This document shows positions 1 to 11,396 of a DNA stretch of 64,000 nucleotides, piece after piece. The notes beneath the pieces are model-generated. The model did no database searches, had not been told where the DNA came from, and saw only the letters and a program-made list of their open reading frames with translations. Within the stretch, counting starts at the first letter, position 1. The number at the start of each line of letters is the position of its first letter. The stretch lies in the NCBI GenBank assembly GCA_000149265.1, contig CH003304.1:875549-939548 (forward strand), given 5' to 3'. The translations under genes and the position numbers were made by a program. The DNA comes from Ciona savignyi. Lineage: Eukaryota > Chordata > Ascidiacea > Phlebobranchia > Cionidae.

Positions 1-222
1 ATTTTTACATATTTTCTAATGTTTTTTTAAAATTCCCCCTTTTTATTTTAAATTCAGAAAATTTCTTGGTATACCAGCAAAATAGTTGACAAAAATATGT
101 TAGACTTTTACACAGAATTAAGATGATTTATTTTGATTGCCACAGTCATTCACCAGCATTCAGCGTTCAGTATTCCTGTGAACTAATCTTACCAGACGGG
201 AGTACACAACAAACACACTTAC

Positions 223-3200
223 ACTGTTTAACAGGAACATTGTTGGAAGGGTAGAAAACTGATCTTGAGGTGCTGGAACCAGATTGCATTGGAATTGATA
301 TTAAACCACCCTGAGATTGACCACTAAAATAAACATTAGACCAATTAACCATTAAATCTAGTTTACCAAATATGTACTAAATGTTTAACCTTAAATATAA
401 CAAACTTGCTCTTAATAATTGCTTAGTAAACATGTAAAGTCACGGTTGCTTCTAATCAGAGTTTAAGTTATTATTCCATGAGCATTGCCCAATGATACAT
501 ATCCTCTGAATAGATCTTTGCAAATAACCAATGGTTTCGAGAAGCTAGGTTTAAGCATGGATAAGTCAGGTAGGTCCTGGGTTCAATTACCTACCCTAAC
601 CATTATTGAGCATAGTTGGATTGCTTGGGCAAGCCAATATACATTTTATTAATTCATTGGATTTAAATTTATAATATTAACCACAAAATTAAATCGTTTA
701 GCTGATTTGGTACAGGTCATTTGTCTGCATAAGGTTAAAAGGTAATGGGATCAAAACCAACTGCTGGCTAGTTCTGTCTTTGGACAAGTCAATTGCCCCT
801 TTCCAGTGAAGTAATGGGTGGAACTAAACCAGTAGCATGTCTTAATTAAATACAAAACACTGCAACAGCTCCAGTAACCCTACACAGGGTGCAAGATAAT
901 ATTAAGATTGTGATAACGCTTATTTTTCATTAATGGGGACAAAACATAAATATCCCATATCACACACTACCATAGGCGCCAAGTTAGCGGGTGCGCAGGT
1001 GCCGCGCACCCGCGCATATTTGCATGCTTTAAAAAATTTTATTCAGTTGAGATGGATATATATTTTTGATCATATTTTGATAATTAAATAGTTTTGTAAA
1101 AACCGATATCTAATTTTACGATTTACCAATAAGTATAATATGATATCTAATTTTACGCCTACCAATAAGTATAATATATTCGATCGATACACCAACTGCC
1201 AAACGATAACGTTGGTTCAAAACGGACCACGCTCTCGCTGCATAACGTCACTTATATCACTCGCACCTTTGCGAAAAGTGTAGACGTGTTTCTTTATGAT
1301 GATGCGTGCAAATACGATGTTGCCCGTGAGCCCGCGTTAACAATGGAAGAAATGGGTAAGTATTTCTTCATTAAAACTCGTACGGTCAGCGGTTAGCGCA
1401 GGATAAAAGATAATACATAATTTTCATAAACTTAAAATGTTGAGTTTTTTCAACGATGTTTCCATCCCATTGGTGAGTATTCACATTTGTGTCTAAAGCT
1501 GTATTTTGATTCAATCATTTTACGGCGCATGAAACCTAATCGATTTAGTAGTTTTATACTTCCGTGTTTAAATGAATAACGAATTTTAAATTGCACCAAA
1601 TAAATATGGCAACAGATACGTAACCGAAACGTCTACGAATAAAGTAGACACAAAAAAATAAGGTTATTATCACTGAATTCGTAAGCAGAAACCAAATGCG
1701 ATAAAAAAAACAAGTTAAACAGTATTTATTAATGTTCACTTTCTGCATAACAATACACTTTATTTTGTCATGAATCCACGATTCCTTTGTCTTTTATTGG
1801 CAAAGTAAGCAGCAGTGAGAACAGTCGCCATTGTTATGAAACAAAGTTAATGCGTGTTATAACCTTATCCCAATGCTGTTTTAGTGCGCTTAGGAATAAT
1901 TAAATTCATTAAAACGCAGCATTCGTTCTAGCGCGATGGAAATATTTTAAACTGCTTTGTAATTGAATGCAGTGTATATTATTTCTTTTTAGAGCAATTT
2001 AAGTAGGCATATCATGTCGAAACGCCAAAGACAGACATTTATCAGTTATTTTAGCAAACGCAAATCAAACCACGGCGGCGACGACTTGGCATAAAAGAGA
2101 AGACCGTTAGTTTGTTTATTAAGGATCGTGGACCTTTTCGCGCTGGCAGGGAGAGAACAAATTTTTTCACGTTGTTATTTATTAACGTTGAAGTTTTTAA
2201 GAATCTGCTACCTCTTATTTAACCGCGCTTAGTTCGCTTTGCCATGCCAACTTTAACCCAGCCTGAAAGACAGTAATTTTGAAAATATTTCAGTGATCAA
2301 CAAATGTACCTTCAAAAAAATTCTCGCGTGAATTTTTTTTTTCGCACCCTTACGCATTTTAGAAACTTGGCGCCTATGCACACTACAATAGCTGCTTTTA
2401 ACACTATGTTTTTTCCATCCCCCCAAAAAAACTACTATTTTATTCTATTTAAATTTAATTTGTAATTGGTAAAGGTATATTGCTTCAGATAGTTACACAC
2501 TGCGGCTTAGCTATAGGATAGGATATTCATGTTTTATACCACGAATGGAGAAATGAATTGAGGTGTTCAACACACCAGCAATCGATAGATCACCTCGCGC
2601 AAACCGTAGGGTTACTGGAGGTATTACAGTCTGTTGTGTATTAAATGTTTCTTTAATTTGGTAGAACCAATCAATCCATGAGCTTCAGGCAATGTCTGTT
2701 AATTACCTTGCCAAAGGACACAGCCAACTAGATAACGACCAGTTTTGAACCTGTTACCATCGGTCATACGGCTAGGGATACACAACACAGAATTGCACTT
2801 CATGGCAAATTTAAAATAAATATCAAAACATTCTAGAAAAGGATTTGAAATTCTAGATTTGAAATATATTATTCTAGAATACCTAATTATCCTTTACTGC
2901 ACTTTCCTACGAACAGCTATACCAAACATTGTCCAAGCTACCTGTAAGTGGCTTGTGGTGGAAAAATAGAATCTTGCATTTTCTGGTGTGACCAAGGATG
3001 CGTTCCCATTCTGGTTGATATTGCGTCATAGTAAGTAGGCGGCATACAAGCATGCTTCATGTATTGGTCGATATCCGTGCTCGGTGATGTTGGTTGCTGG
3101 CCGTAGTTTGTAAACGACTGGCCCCACGAGCTATTTCTGAAATCAAGAACATTATTCATAAACCTAAATATAAAAGTGTTATTTGACTCAAAGATTGAAT

Positions 3201-4720
3201 TTCTACAGGGTTATTTATTGAAATGATTCGAATATCAGACTGGACAATTTATATCAGATATATCTTGCTCAGAACTGTAAACTAATCCTTCAATCTGAAC
3301 AGTTAGGAAAATTTGTCAAGATAAAATTAGTCTTAATATTCGGAAGTGGTTATAAGAGTATAATTATAAAGGTTGAAAATATACCCTATTTTAAGTATGT
3401 TAAGCAACCGTGGTCTAAACATGCATGCACAGATTGCCCAAGTGCAAAGTGTATCTGGTCAAAAAGACTTTGTTTGTGTATTGTTTTAATGACATTTGCA
3501 AATCCGCTTAGTCCACAATACTAATATCAGAGAATAATCAATTTGTTCTTTAATATAAGTTATGCTATTAAAAATCAATCCAAACCAAAATGGAAACTGT
3601 TTCTGAATTTTCCACCATTTGTAAGTAAGAAACCATTGCCAAAACGTGCGCTTGCCTTATATGCAACTCTAAAGCATGCAAGAGTAGTATGTATATGTCT
3701 ATTATTGTTACACTTTTTGAACAGGGTGCTTGATAACATCATGACGATTAATTATTTATAATGCAATCTTACGAATCTGACTGATTACCACAGCTAGTGG
3801 GGGTTTAACTTGTAAAAGGTTTACCACAAAAAAGTTGTTGCAATGATAAATCACATAAATGAGTTAATTTAAAAGTATCTATCATACCCAGGTTCCGATT
3901 TCATTCGTTTTCCAGAAGTATTGCTGGCAACATTTTTCTTTAGAGATTTCCGAAAATTTTCAATTTCTTCAGTCTTTTGTCTGTATGAAATATACACCTG
4001 GAAATATTTAAAATATTAACTTTTACCTGCACCTTTTGCTTTAACATTTGATAACCGCTTTGTTTCTTGGAGTTGCGAATTTAAAGCTGTATTGTCTAAT
4101 AAATAGTTTATGTTTTATTTACATTTAACCAATAAACATAATTAATTTCCACCATTGCACCAAAACCACTAACCTTATTAAGACATGCTGGTTTGTCTTC
4201 ATTTAAAACAGTGTGCATTATATTAATATATTCCACTGTCTGCTCCAGTAAAGACGCCATATCTTTCCTGATATTGACTGAATGTGGCAACAACGTTCGC
4301 AGCTTGTCCAGAGAACTGTTTATCCGCTTTCTAATAATAAAATTGAATGGTTCAATGAATGGATTTTCCATTTGCATCCAGAAAGGTGAAAAAATCGCCA
4401 AATCCTTACGGAAGAGTTGGAAGTATTATTTGGTAATGCATTGCGTTGTTTATAAAACTTATCAACAATCAAATTACCGCGTTTTCTGACAATGCTACTT
4501 CACCATAGTATATTACGTCTTAATTATTGATTAATGACCATTACAATGAAAGTATAGGACTTCTTAATATAGATAAAATACCGCTACAAGAACTGAAGAA
4601 AACAAAACGTCCTACAGTGCGCTGGTAATCATTGGTTACAAATCTTATCTTACAAGACCGATTTTCCGTTACAACAGAATTAATTATTTGCAATTTAGTA
4701 TACCTTCGTAGCTTCTCCAT
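223..4720 (-). CDS. bHLH transcription factor, 3' end beyond the window
   Basis: Exons read on the minus strand: 4704-4720 (start codon 4718-4720), 4174-4330, 3888-3997, 2942-3163, 223-323; the last ends at a GT donor, so the gene continues left of the window. Joining the first two exons puts a basic region of the form E-K-x-R-R-K-R-I-N directly after Met1, followed by helix 1 (SSLDKLRTLLP), a loop and helix 2 (KDMASLLEQTVEYINIMH), the classic DNA-binding and dimerisation fold. Phases agree at every junction. The rest is low-complexity, rich in Ser, Gln and Pro. No Orange domain or WRPW tail is visible, though the C terminus is missing. Helix 2 recalls SOHLH/TCFL5 proteins and the basic region recalls HES, so the subfamily is left open. 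The protein presumably acts in the nucleus. Upstream coding exons cannot be excluded. Confidence 0.72.
700..905 (+). repeat. Degenerate tRNA-like SINE, family 1
   Basis: It shows the diagnostic order of family 1: a degraded head with a B-box-like stretch, a motif related to CTAGTT..TCTTTGGACAAG, and then the body stretch ACACTGCAACAGCTCCAGTAACCC. It is heavily diverged and lies in an intron of the bHLH gene. Confidence 0.45.
971..2378 (+). mobile_element. hAT-type DNA transposon, internally degraded
   Basis: The ends are perfect 15-bp terminal inverted repeats, CATAGGCGCCAAGTT at 971-985 and its reverse complement at 2364-2378. An exact 8-bp target-site duplication, CACACTAC, lies at 963-970 and 2379-2386, the length typical of hAT elements. 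Inside, at about 2013-2091 plus, a short reading frame begins MSKRQRQTFISYFSKRKSN and then stops. That resembles the start of hAT/ZMYM-like transposases. A second short start followed by a GTAAGT donor sits near 1343-1360. The element is about 1.4 kb and encodes no intact transposase, so it is non-autonomous. It lies in the last visible intron of the bHLH gene. Confidence 0.85.
2515..2772 (-). repeat. tRNA-like SINE, family 1
   Basis: This is the reverse orientation of the family: it starts with repeated AGGATAGGATATTCATG and passes through the body. It then reaches the CCTTGCCAAAGGACACAGCC motif and a B-box-like TTTGAACCTG near the tRNA-related end. Related copies occur elsewhere in the window. 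Confidence 0.7.
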
Positions 4721-5565
4721 AACGCTTGTTATGCAATAAAAGAATCGCGAGGCACACCGTACGGGTCATCAACGCCACGTGTGTTATGATTTGAAAACCC
4801 CGCCTTCACTTCGAGTGCCTTAAGATGGCTGTTGCGCAATAATTAGATAACTTGTGTAACAAAATGAATAGGGAGTTTTTTTATCATAGAAACCAAATAA
4901 CTTGCAAAATTGTAAAGCAGTTACTTTAAATGTTTTAGTACATTTAGCTCAGTAAAAAAGTACAATTTTATTTTAAAAAGCTGATCTATTTTTTTGCGGT
5001 ATTGGCTCTCGGAACGAAACTAATTGCCCTAAAGGGCGATGCAGTGGATTCAAACAGAGTGTTTAAAAAAAACGTAGTTTATCAAAATATGAACTCATTA
5101 TTTTTGTTAACCCGAGGTGGGCACAATGTAATATTGTTCATGTTGTAAAGACTGGTGTGTTTTAACGACCGTTCGATTTGCCGTCCGTTCTTGTGCTGTG
5201 ATTTATTTTATTTTTGTTATTTGATACTAGAATAAAATTAATAAATTAAACTAATACACCAAAGACCATCATTATCCGAACCTACGTATCTTATTTCTTA
5301 GGATATTTATGATATATGAATGTGGAAAGGAAGAAACATTGTTACGCGTAATCAAATTCTCCCGTGCACATCGTCGAGTACAACACACAACAATACCATC
5401 GGCAACTGGACAGTGGGTCTAAATTATGAGGCAGTAACCGTGGATAAATCCTTCTGTGTAATTTTCTTACTCGCCTGGATACAAATTATACATTCGTCCA
5501 TCCGTTTATCTACCGGGTTCGGGTCAAGTCTGCTATGTGGCTTACCCACGAACAACCACTTAGTC
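4721..5565. other. Intergenic, no gene seen
   Basis: This stretch upstream of the bHLH start codon has no reading frame with family resemblance or splice support. It should contain the bHLH promoter, but no specific element could be identified. Confidence 0.5.
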
Positions 5566-5796
5566 CAGGGTGCCTCTAAATACTGCAGGACCGCTTGGAG
5601 CGCTAGGATCGCTTGGATCACTTAGATTGCTATGGAAAGTAATTCTAACCCTGTCCCAAACACTTATCTCAACCCTAACATTAATATCATCATTTTTGTA
5701 AATACGAAGTATATATAGTAAGTGATCCAAGCGATTTAAGCGCTCCATGCGCTCCTAGTGGCCCAAGCGGTCCTGTAGTATTTAGAGGTACCGCTT
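5566..5796. repeat. Foldback (long inverted-repeat) element
   Basis: The left arm (about 5571-5625) and right arm (about 5719-5790) are imperfect reverse complements. Both carry CCTCTAAATACT.CAGGACCGCTTGG and CGCTTGGATCACTTA in mirrored order, around a roughly 90-bp unrelated centre. The 12-mer CTTAGTCCAGGG occurs at 5559-5570 and again at 5797-5808. It may be a duplication made on insertion or part of the neighbouring hAT-like end. There is no coding capacity. Confidence 0.6.
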
Positions 5797-5803
5797 CTTA
5801 GTC

Positions 5804-6076
5804 CAGGGATGTCCAACCTTTTATTGTAGTGAGCCGTATTTTCACTCAATGGGCCGCAAAACCTATTAAAGTTCAATAAACATTGGTACATTAAGAAACA
5901 ATTAAAAACCATTAATTCATAATTCTGTATTCCTGTTGCTCCCATACTTAGGCCTATAGCCTAATATTAGTGCGACCCCAAAAGTTGACTGATACCTGTT
6001 AATTAAGCTAAAATTCAAAGTTTAAAAATACTCTTTGTTATAAAAATGACTAGCGGGTCGCAGGTTGACACCTATG
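5804..6076 (+). mobile_element. hAT-like non-autonomous element, copy 1 (damaged right end)
   Basis: It begins CAGGGATGTCCAACCTTTTATTG and runs parallel to copy 2. It ends in GCGGGTCGCAGGTTGACACC, where the inverted terminal sequence has decayed. The C-A-G-G-G-A-T-G-T-C-C-A-A-C end is the hAT-like type. Confidence 0.6.
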
Positions 6077-6084
6077 GCTTATAC

Positions 6085-6383
6085 CAGGGATGTCCAACAT
6101 TTTATTGTAGTGGGCCGCATTGTCATTTGAAATAATTCAATGGGCCGCAAAACCTATTAAATTTCAAGAAAAATTGGTACATAAAGAAACAATTAAAAAC
6201 TATTAATGTATAATCCTGTATTTTTGTTGCTCCCATATCTATAGCCTGCTATTACTTTGCCCCCAAATGCTGACTGATACATTTTAATTAGGCTAAGATC
6301 CAAAGTTCAAAATACTACTTGGAGTGAAAATGACTAACGGGCTGCACAAAAATCTCAGGCGGGTCGCAGGTTGGACATCCCTA
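6085..6383 (+). mobile_element. hAT-like non-autonomous element, copy 2
   Basis: It begins CAGGGATGTCCAAC and ends GTTGGACATCCCTA, an almost exact inverted repeat. The flanking octamers GCTTATAC (6077-6084) and GCTTAGCC (6384-6391) match at six of eight positions, consistent with an aged target-site duplication. The interior matches copy 1 along its length, so the two are a tandem pair. No transposase is present. Confidence 0.65.
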
Positions 6384-7955
6384 GCTTAGCCTGTAGCTGG
6401 TTTTGTTCCAAACTTTCAACCGACTACGGCAGACGCCTGACGCTCGATTCGCGGTACATTGTCTGTAGGTTTACTGCTTTTGTCGTTGGTGTCTTCGGGA
6501 ATGCACGAGCTAACGGGAGACTGCTTACTAAAACTATGGAAACTAATTCTAATCATGCCCAAAACACTAATCTCAACCCCAGAACTAACCCTAGCTCTAA
6601 CTCATTATCTTAATATTAGTTTGCGGTTTTCCTCTTTACCTCCAACAACGGTGCATAAACCTTGTGGAATTCATAACAAAAAATCTACCTCAATATTTTC
6701 AACGTAACACACTGCAATAGCTCTCAAAACCCGACGATGCGCATAAGGTAATATAATCGGTTGCTCGTGTGAAAACAACCCCTGCGTGTTCACAAATCGA
6801 TAATAAAGATAATATTATTATGAAACTACTGTTACATCACAAATTGTAATATTACATATTTTATTACATCGGTTAACTGAAAAATAGAGCGCTATAAATT
6901 CGAAATAAAAACAGTTTAAAAAAACAAACTATAAATGCAGTAGAATTGAATAATATTATGTTTTCTATTCAGGTCATGAAAAAGTTTGGTGGATTCACCA
7001 TAAAAATGAAACTAAAATAATGTGACAAAGGTCACTGGCATTTTCTATTTCCTCTGTTTAGCGGAACAATTCGTGACTAAGTAAAATGATTCGCCAAAAG
7101 TGATAAATTTCCTGATGATACAACGACCTTTATACACAAAATATATAAAAAGCTGTTCAAAGGTTGCTAAATGGGCAGGATAAACTAATAAATATTTTTA
7201 TCCTGCCTAACTAAATGGGCAGGATAATATTTAAAACGAGTAAATAAAGATTTTTAAAAAATGTTGGTTTTCTTTTCCTCCAGTTTATTAAGGAAATTTA
7301 TAGTAATTCGTATTTTGGCATAAAAAAACAAATTATATAATCTTAAAAAGTTTTATGTGAACCTGATTACCATACTGTACTAGAGATTAATTTTGTAGTT
7401 ATAATATCGAATCCTATTTTATTGTGTACTAATTCATTGTATATTGTTTTTATGCATTTAATCCGCCCGAAAATATATATAGCTGGAATAAAAAAATAAA
7501 AAAAAATAATTAGGTTAATAAATTACACACTGCAGTAATAATTTAAGATTGCACATGCAGATAAATATAATGTGCATCACTAAATGTTGTAGCTTGTAAT
7601 ATGTACAATATACACCACTGTATGTTGTATATATATATATCTATATGTGTGTATGCATGCTTAGCAAATAATAAAAAAACGGGGCAGGCGTGATATAAAA
7701 TAGTGGCAGATAAACTTGAGTTATATACTGAAATGTACTTGTACCAGTTCGGTAAAAATGGTTCAGGGTGTAGTGATGGGCTATTAATTATCACTTGGAA
7801 TTATCGACCATGTAAAAATTAACGTTTTATCAAGAGCACCAATTTTGTCATATGGACTGCAAATAAAAGAGATATAACGCAGATCTTGCATCTTTTGGTT
7901 ATCAAAAGAAGTGTATCATTTGTTCAGTATTTGTCCAACAGTTGTCGAGTTCTGA
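6384..7955. other. Intergenic, no gene seen
   Basis: It holds a short family-1 SINE fragment near 6710-6790, a repeated AAATGGGCAGGATAA motif (7169-7182 and 7203-7216), and AT-rich sequence. The right part is probably the 3' UTR and downstream flank of SLC35F5. No supported coding region was found. Confidence 0.5.
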
Positions 7956-10900
7956 TTAAGTTGGTTCAATGGCAGTGAGTGGAATCTCTTGGTCTGCATC
8001 AATGTCCCTATTTCTGGAAGCAAAATGAGGAATTAATGACACCATAATCATTATGACATAGTAATTAAAATCAATACTATTGATGTATTTAGCAAATTTC
8101 ATACGTGTTTTAAGCGTTTTGAAATGTTTTTAGAATCACGAAATTTAATTTTTTTTTTTATTATTTTTGCCTGAGTGCCCATGTAGCATTTGTATTATGC
8201 TGCTGTATCTTTTTAACACTACAACCATGATCGAAAACTTACTTCTTCTTACCACAACAGCAACACACACACGAGAACAACTTGTAGATAACAGTCTTCA
8301 CTGGGTCGCTCTCTGGTTTGTGGCAGAGATAGGTGACGGCGAGAAAAGCCAGGAACACCGGGGCTACACCCATGTAGAACAACCATGAGAATTCAACCTG
8401 GGTTAATAAAACAACAATGAATGAAAATGTAACTTTTTCACAAGGTTTTGAGGCAATTTCTGTGATGGGAATGAATTCCAAAGTTTTTTCTTTATTTAGA
8501 ATTTTTGATTTTCTTTATTAAAAAAATTATGCTATTTAAAAAAAAATAAAACCATTAAAATATTTTTGCTTGTTAACAATTAATTCCTACTTGTAACAAA
8601 TACAAGTATGAAATAAATAATTAAATGAAATAAAAATATGAGATAAATAATGAAATTGCGAACAAATTTTTTAATGAAATTAAAAACTGTACATTTTAAA
8701 ATTGAAGATATTAATTGCCAATGAGAATATTATATGATAAACAAGTCACAAAACAAGTAAAATAATGAAATAAGTCTAAATTTTAAACATTTTTAATTTC
8801 TGCCAAAAAATTCTCCTATTTATTTAAGTTCACAGTATTGAAAACCTTACCTTTCTGAACACGATGTCAAGAAAGATACTGAGTGGAATTGTAAGGCTGA
8901 GTGACATCGTGGCAATCAGTGACGATGTAAGTAAACAACCCCTTGGGAAATAACAGATGGTTGGTTGGATTAGCATTATAAAGTTAAAATAGCTGGCCAC
9001 CTGGACTACTGGAGTCATATTTCTAAACTTGTTGTTTTATAATTTGAAAGATAAGGTGCATCATTATGATAAAATATGCATGATCATGTGTCTATTCTTT
9101 GCTTTTCTGCTAAAATCATTGCATTTAAACCAAATTAAAACAATATAATAAAGGTGGCAAAAATGTTTTACTGGACATAAATTATTATAAAAGTGTTATT
9201 TTAAATACAAGTATGTATACTTACACTGCTAATTTTTATGCATAACAGCATAATATATCTAAAATTAATTTTATTATGGCTTTAACAAAATATAATATTG
9301 CGTTAAAAGTCTTAAGTTTATCTATTATTATTATCGATAAATACAATTGGACTATCCTAATTTTAAGTATTATCTTTAAATTACTTAATCGTGGATAACT
9401 GTCTTTGTAATTACCCACAGTTAGTAAAGCTAATTTTAAATTACAAGTTGATTTAAAATACAAGAATTCATGCAGTAACATTGCGGCCAGAGCAGGGGCA
9501 AATATAAGTTTTAAAATGTAAAACTGTAAAATCCAGTATTTGGACACACAAGTTAACAAAGCAATATTTTTAAATCAAGATATTTAACCAGAGGCTGAAA
9601 AATCCTTGAAGTTTATTATTTTTGTAGTGGTGTCTGAATTCTAGATTTACAGTTTTGGTTCATGGAGTTGATTTAAAGAAAACAATAATCTATACAGTAA
9701 TATTTGTACCAGAGGGCCATATTAACGAAACAATTACTGTTTGTTTCTTTCCCAAAGACAATTTTAACTCACCAGAGCCACATGAGTTCAGAAAGCACAG
9801 TCCCCACCAATCCATTTACCACCACCAGTAATATACTGGTACGATCGGGCAGTTCGAACTTCTCCACCCCAGTGTAGTGGAGTGCTACCATTCCCGGCCA
9901 TAACAGGGTAAAGCTGAACATCCCGACAAACCCTGGTGATGTGGCGATTACATTACATTACTATGGGCGGGTCCACGGTAGCACTGGGACCAGGAATTTT
10001 TTGGGGCTGACTAGGGGGTATAAGGTTGTTTAGAGGGTTTGGGCCTGCCATGGGGTTAATTGGGTTATTTTTGCAAATATGACTATTATTGAGTATATTA
10101 AAATCAGTTTGTTACATTACATTAGTATAGGCGGGTCCACGGTAGCCACCGTGACCAGGAATTTAGGCCATAGAAGGCCCATTGCTCCAGCACAAGAGCT
10201 ATCATGGATATAGTCGTCAAATCGGCCCGTGTCCTGAAGGAGGCTAACTAAATGATTGACCGGTGTGGTAATGTTCAATGATGCAATTTTCAATATGTTT
10301 AGTCATGATTTGGGTTAAGGAGGGTCTTGTATATTTATGTTTTGTCTTCATGAATCGGAAAACATAAAGAAAATTATTCCATGAGATTAACCAATAGGCA
10401 AAAAATAAAAAAATAAAACATGTAGTCAATATACCACAGACAAAAATTTAGTAAATAATCAAACATGTAGTAAATATACAATAGGCAAAAAAATGAATAA
10501 AATAATCAAAAAGACAAATTTAGTCAGACAGGACTGTGAAGCCCATATTAAAAAAACAGCTCACCAAAGAACATCGGGACATCTATGTTTTCATCCGATC
10601 CTACAGATTTCTTGAGCGACACGAGATACACAGCGTAACAGAATGTACCGATGAGAGACCACATCACACCAAGTTTGGCGTTGTCCGTACTGAGAAGGTT
10701 TTGAATATCGGTGTTTTCTGCACCAAGTCCTACCATCGTCATTCCTCCAATCCTGTGAAAATTAGTCAAAAAACTTTACCCGCTGTGCATAGGGATGACC
10801 TTATGATCAATTTTGTTTTACATTTATTTCTGAATTAAAATTTTGAAACACTCTTGATTAGACTTGAAGATTGAGAAAAATAATTGTATAACACCTAAAC

Positions 10901-11312
10901 AAAGAAAAATAGAATTTTATGTATGTTTGATGAAACAATTGCAATTATAATCATCATTTACTGTTAACTGGAAAAAAATTACCAGGTTTTCCAATTGTGG
11001 ATCAAAAAATACCACTAATTTTTTCACAATCAGAAATTAATTTTTAATTCTTTTTTGATTCTGAAATGGACATTCTTAACTGTGCAAGGACATAACTAAT
11101 CTTAAGAAGAACTTTACCATGGAATAAACCATTAAACGGTGAAAACTTTTTTTAATGTATATAATTAAATTTTAAATCCAATTATTCTTTTGATAAGTTT
11201 AATTAGGATCGAAACCTCTTTGATTTGCATTTTATAGATGTTATTTCTATACTTAGTTATAAATTTTTTTGCAATTTAGTTTATATTTACATATACATAT
11301 ATAAAAGTCTAC

Positions 11313-11355
<43 letters not shown>

Positions 11356-11365
11356 AAACATATAT

Positions 11366-11396
<31 letters not shown>

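Noticed and set aside
4174-4720. HES/HEY identity for the bHLH gene
   Set aside because: The basic region looks similar, but the proline typical of HES is absent, and no Orange domain or WRPW was seen in the visible exons.
5320-5625. 101-codon plus-strand frame
   Set aside because: Its 3' part lies in the arm of the foldback element and the rest shows no family resemblance.
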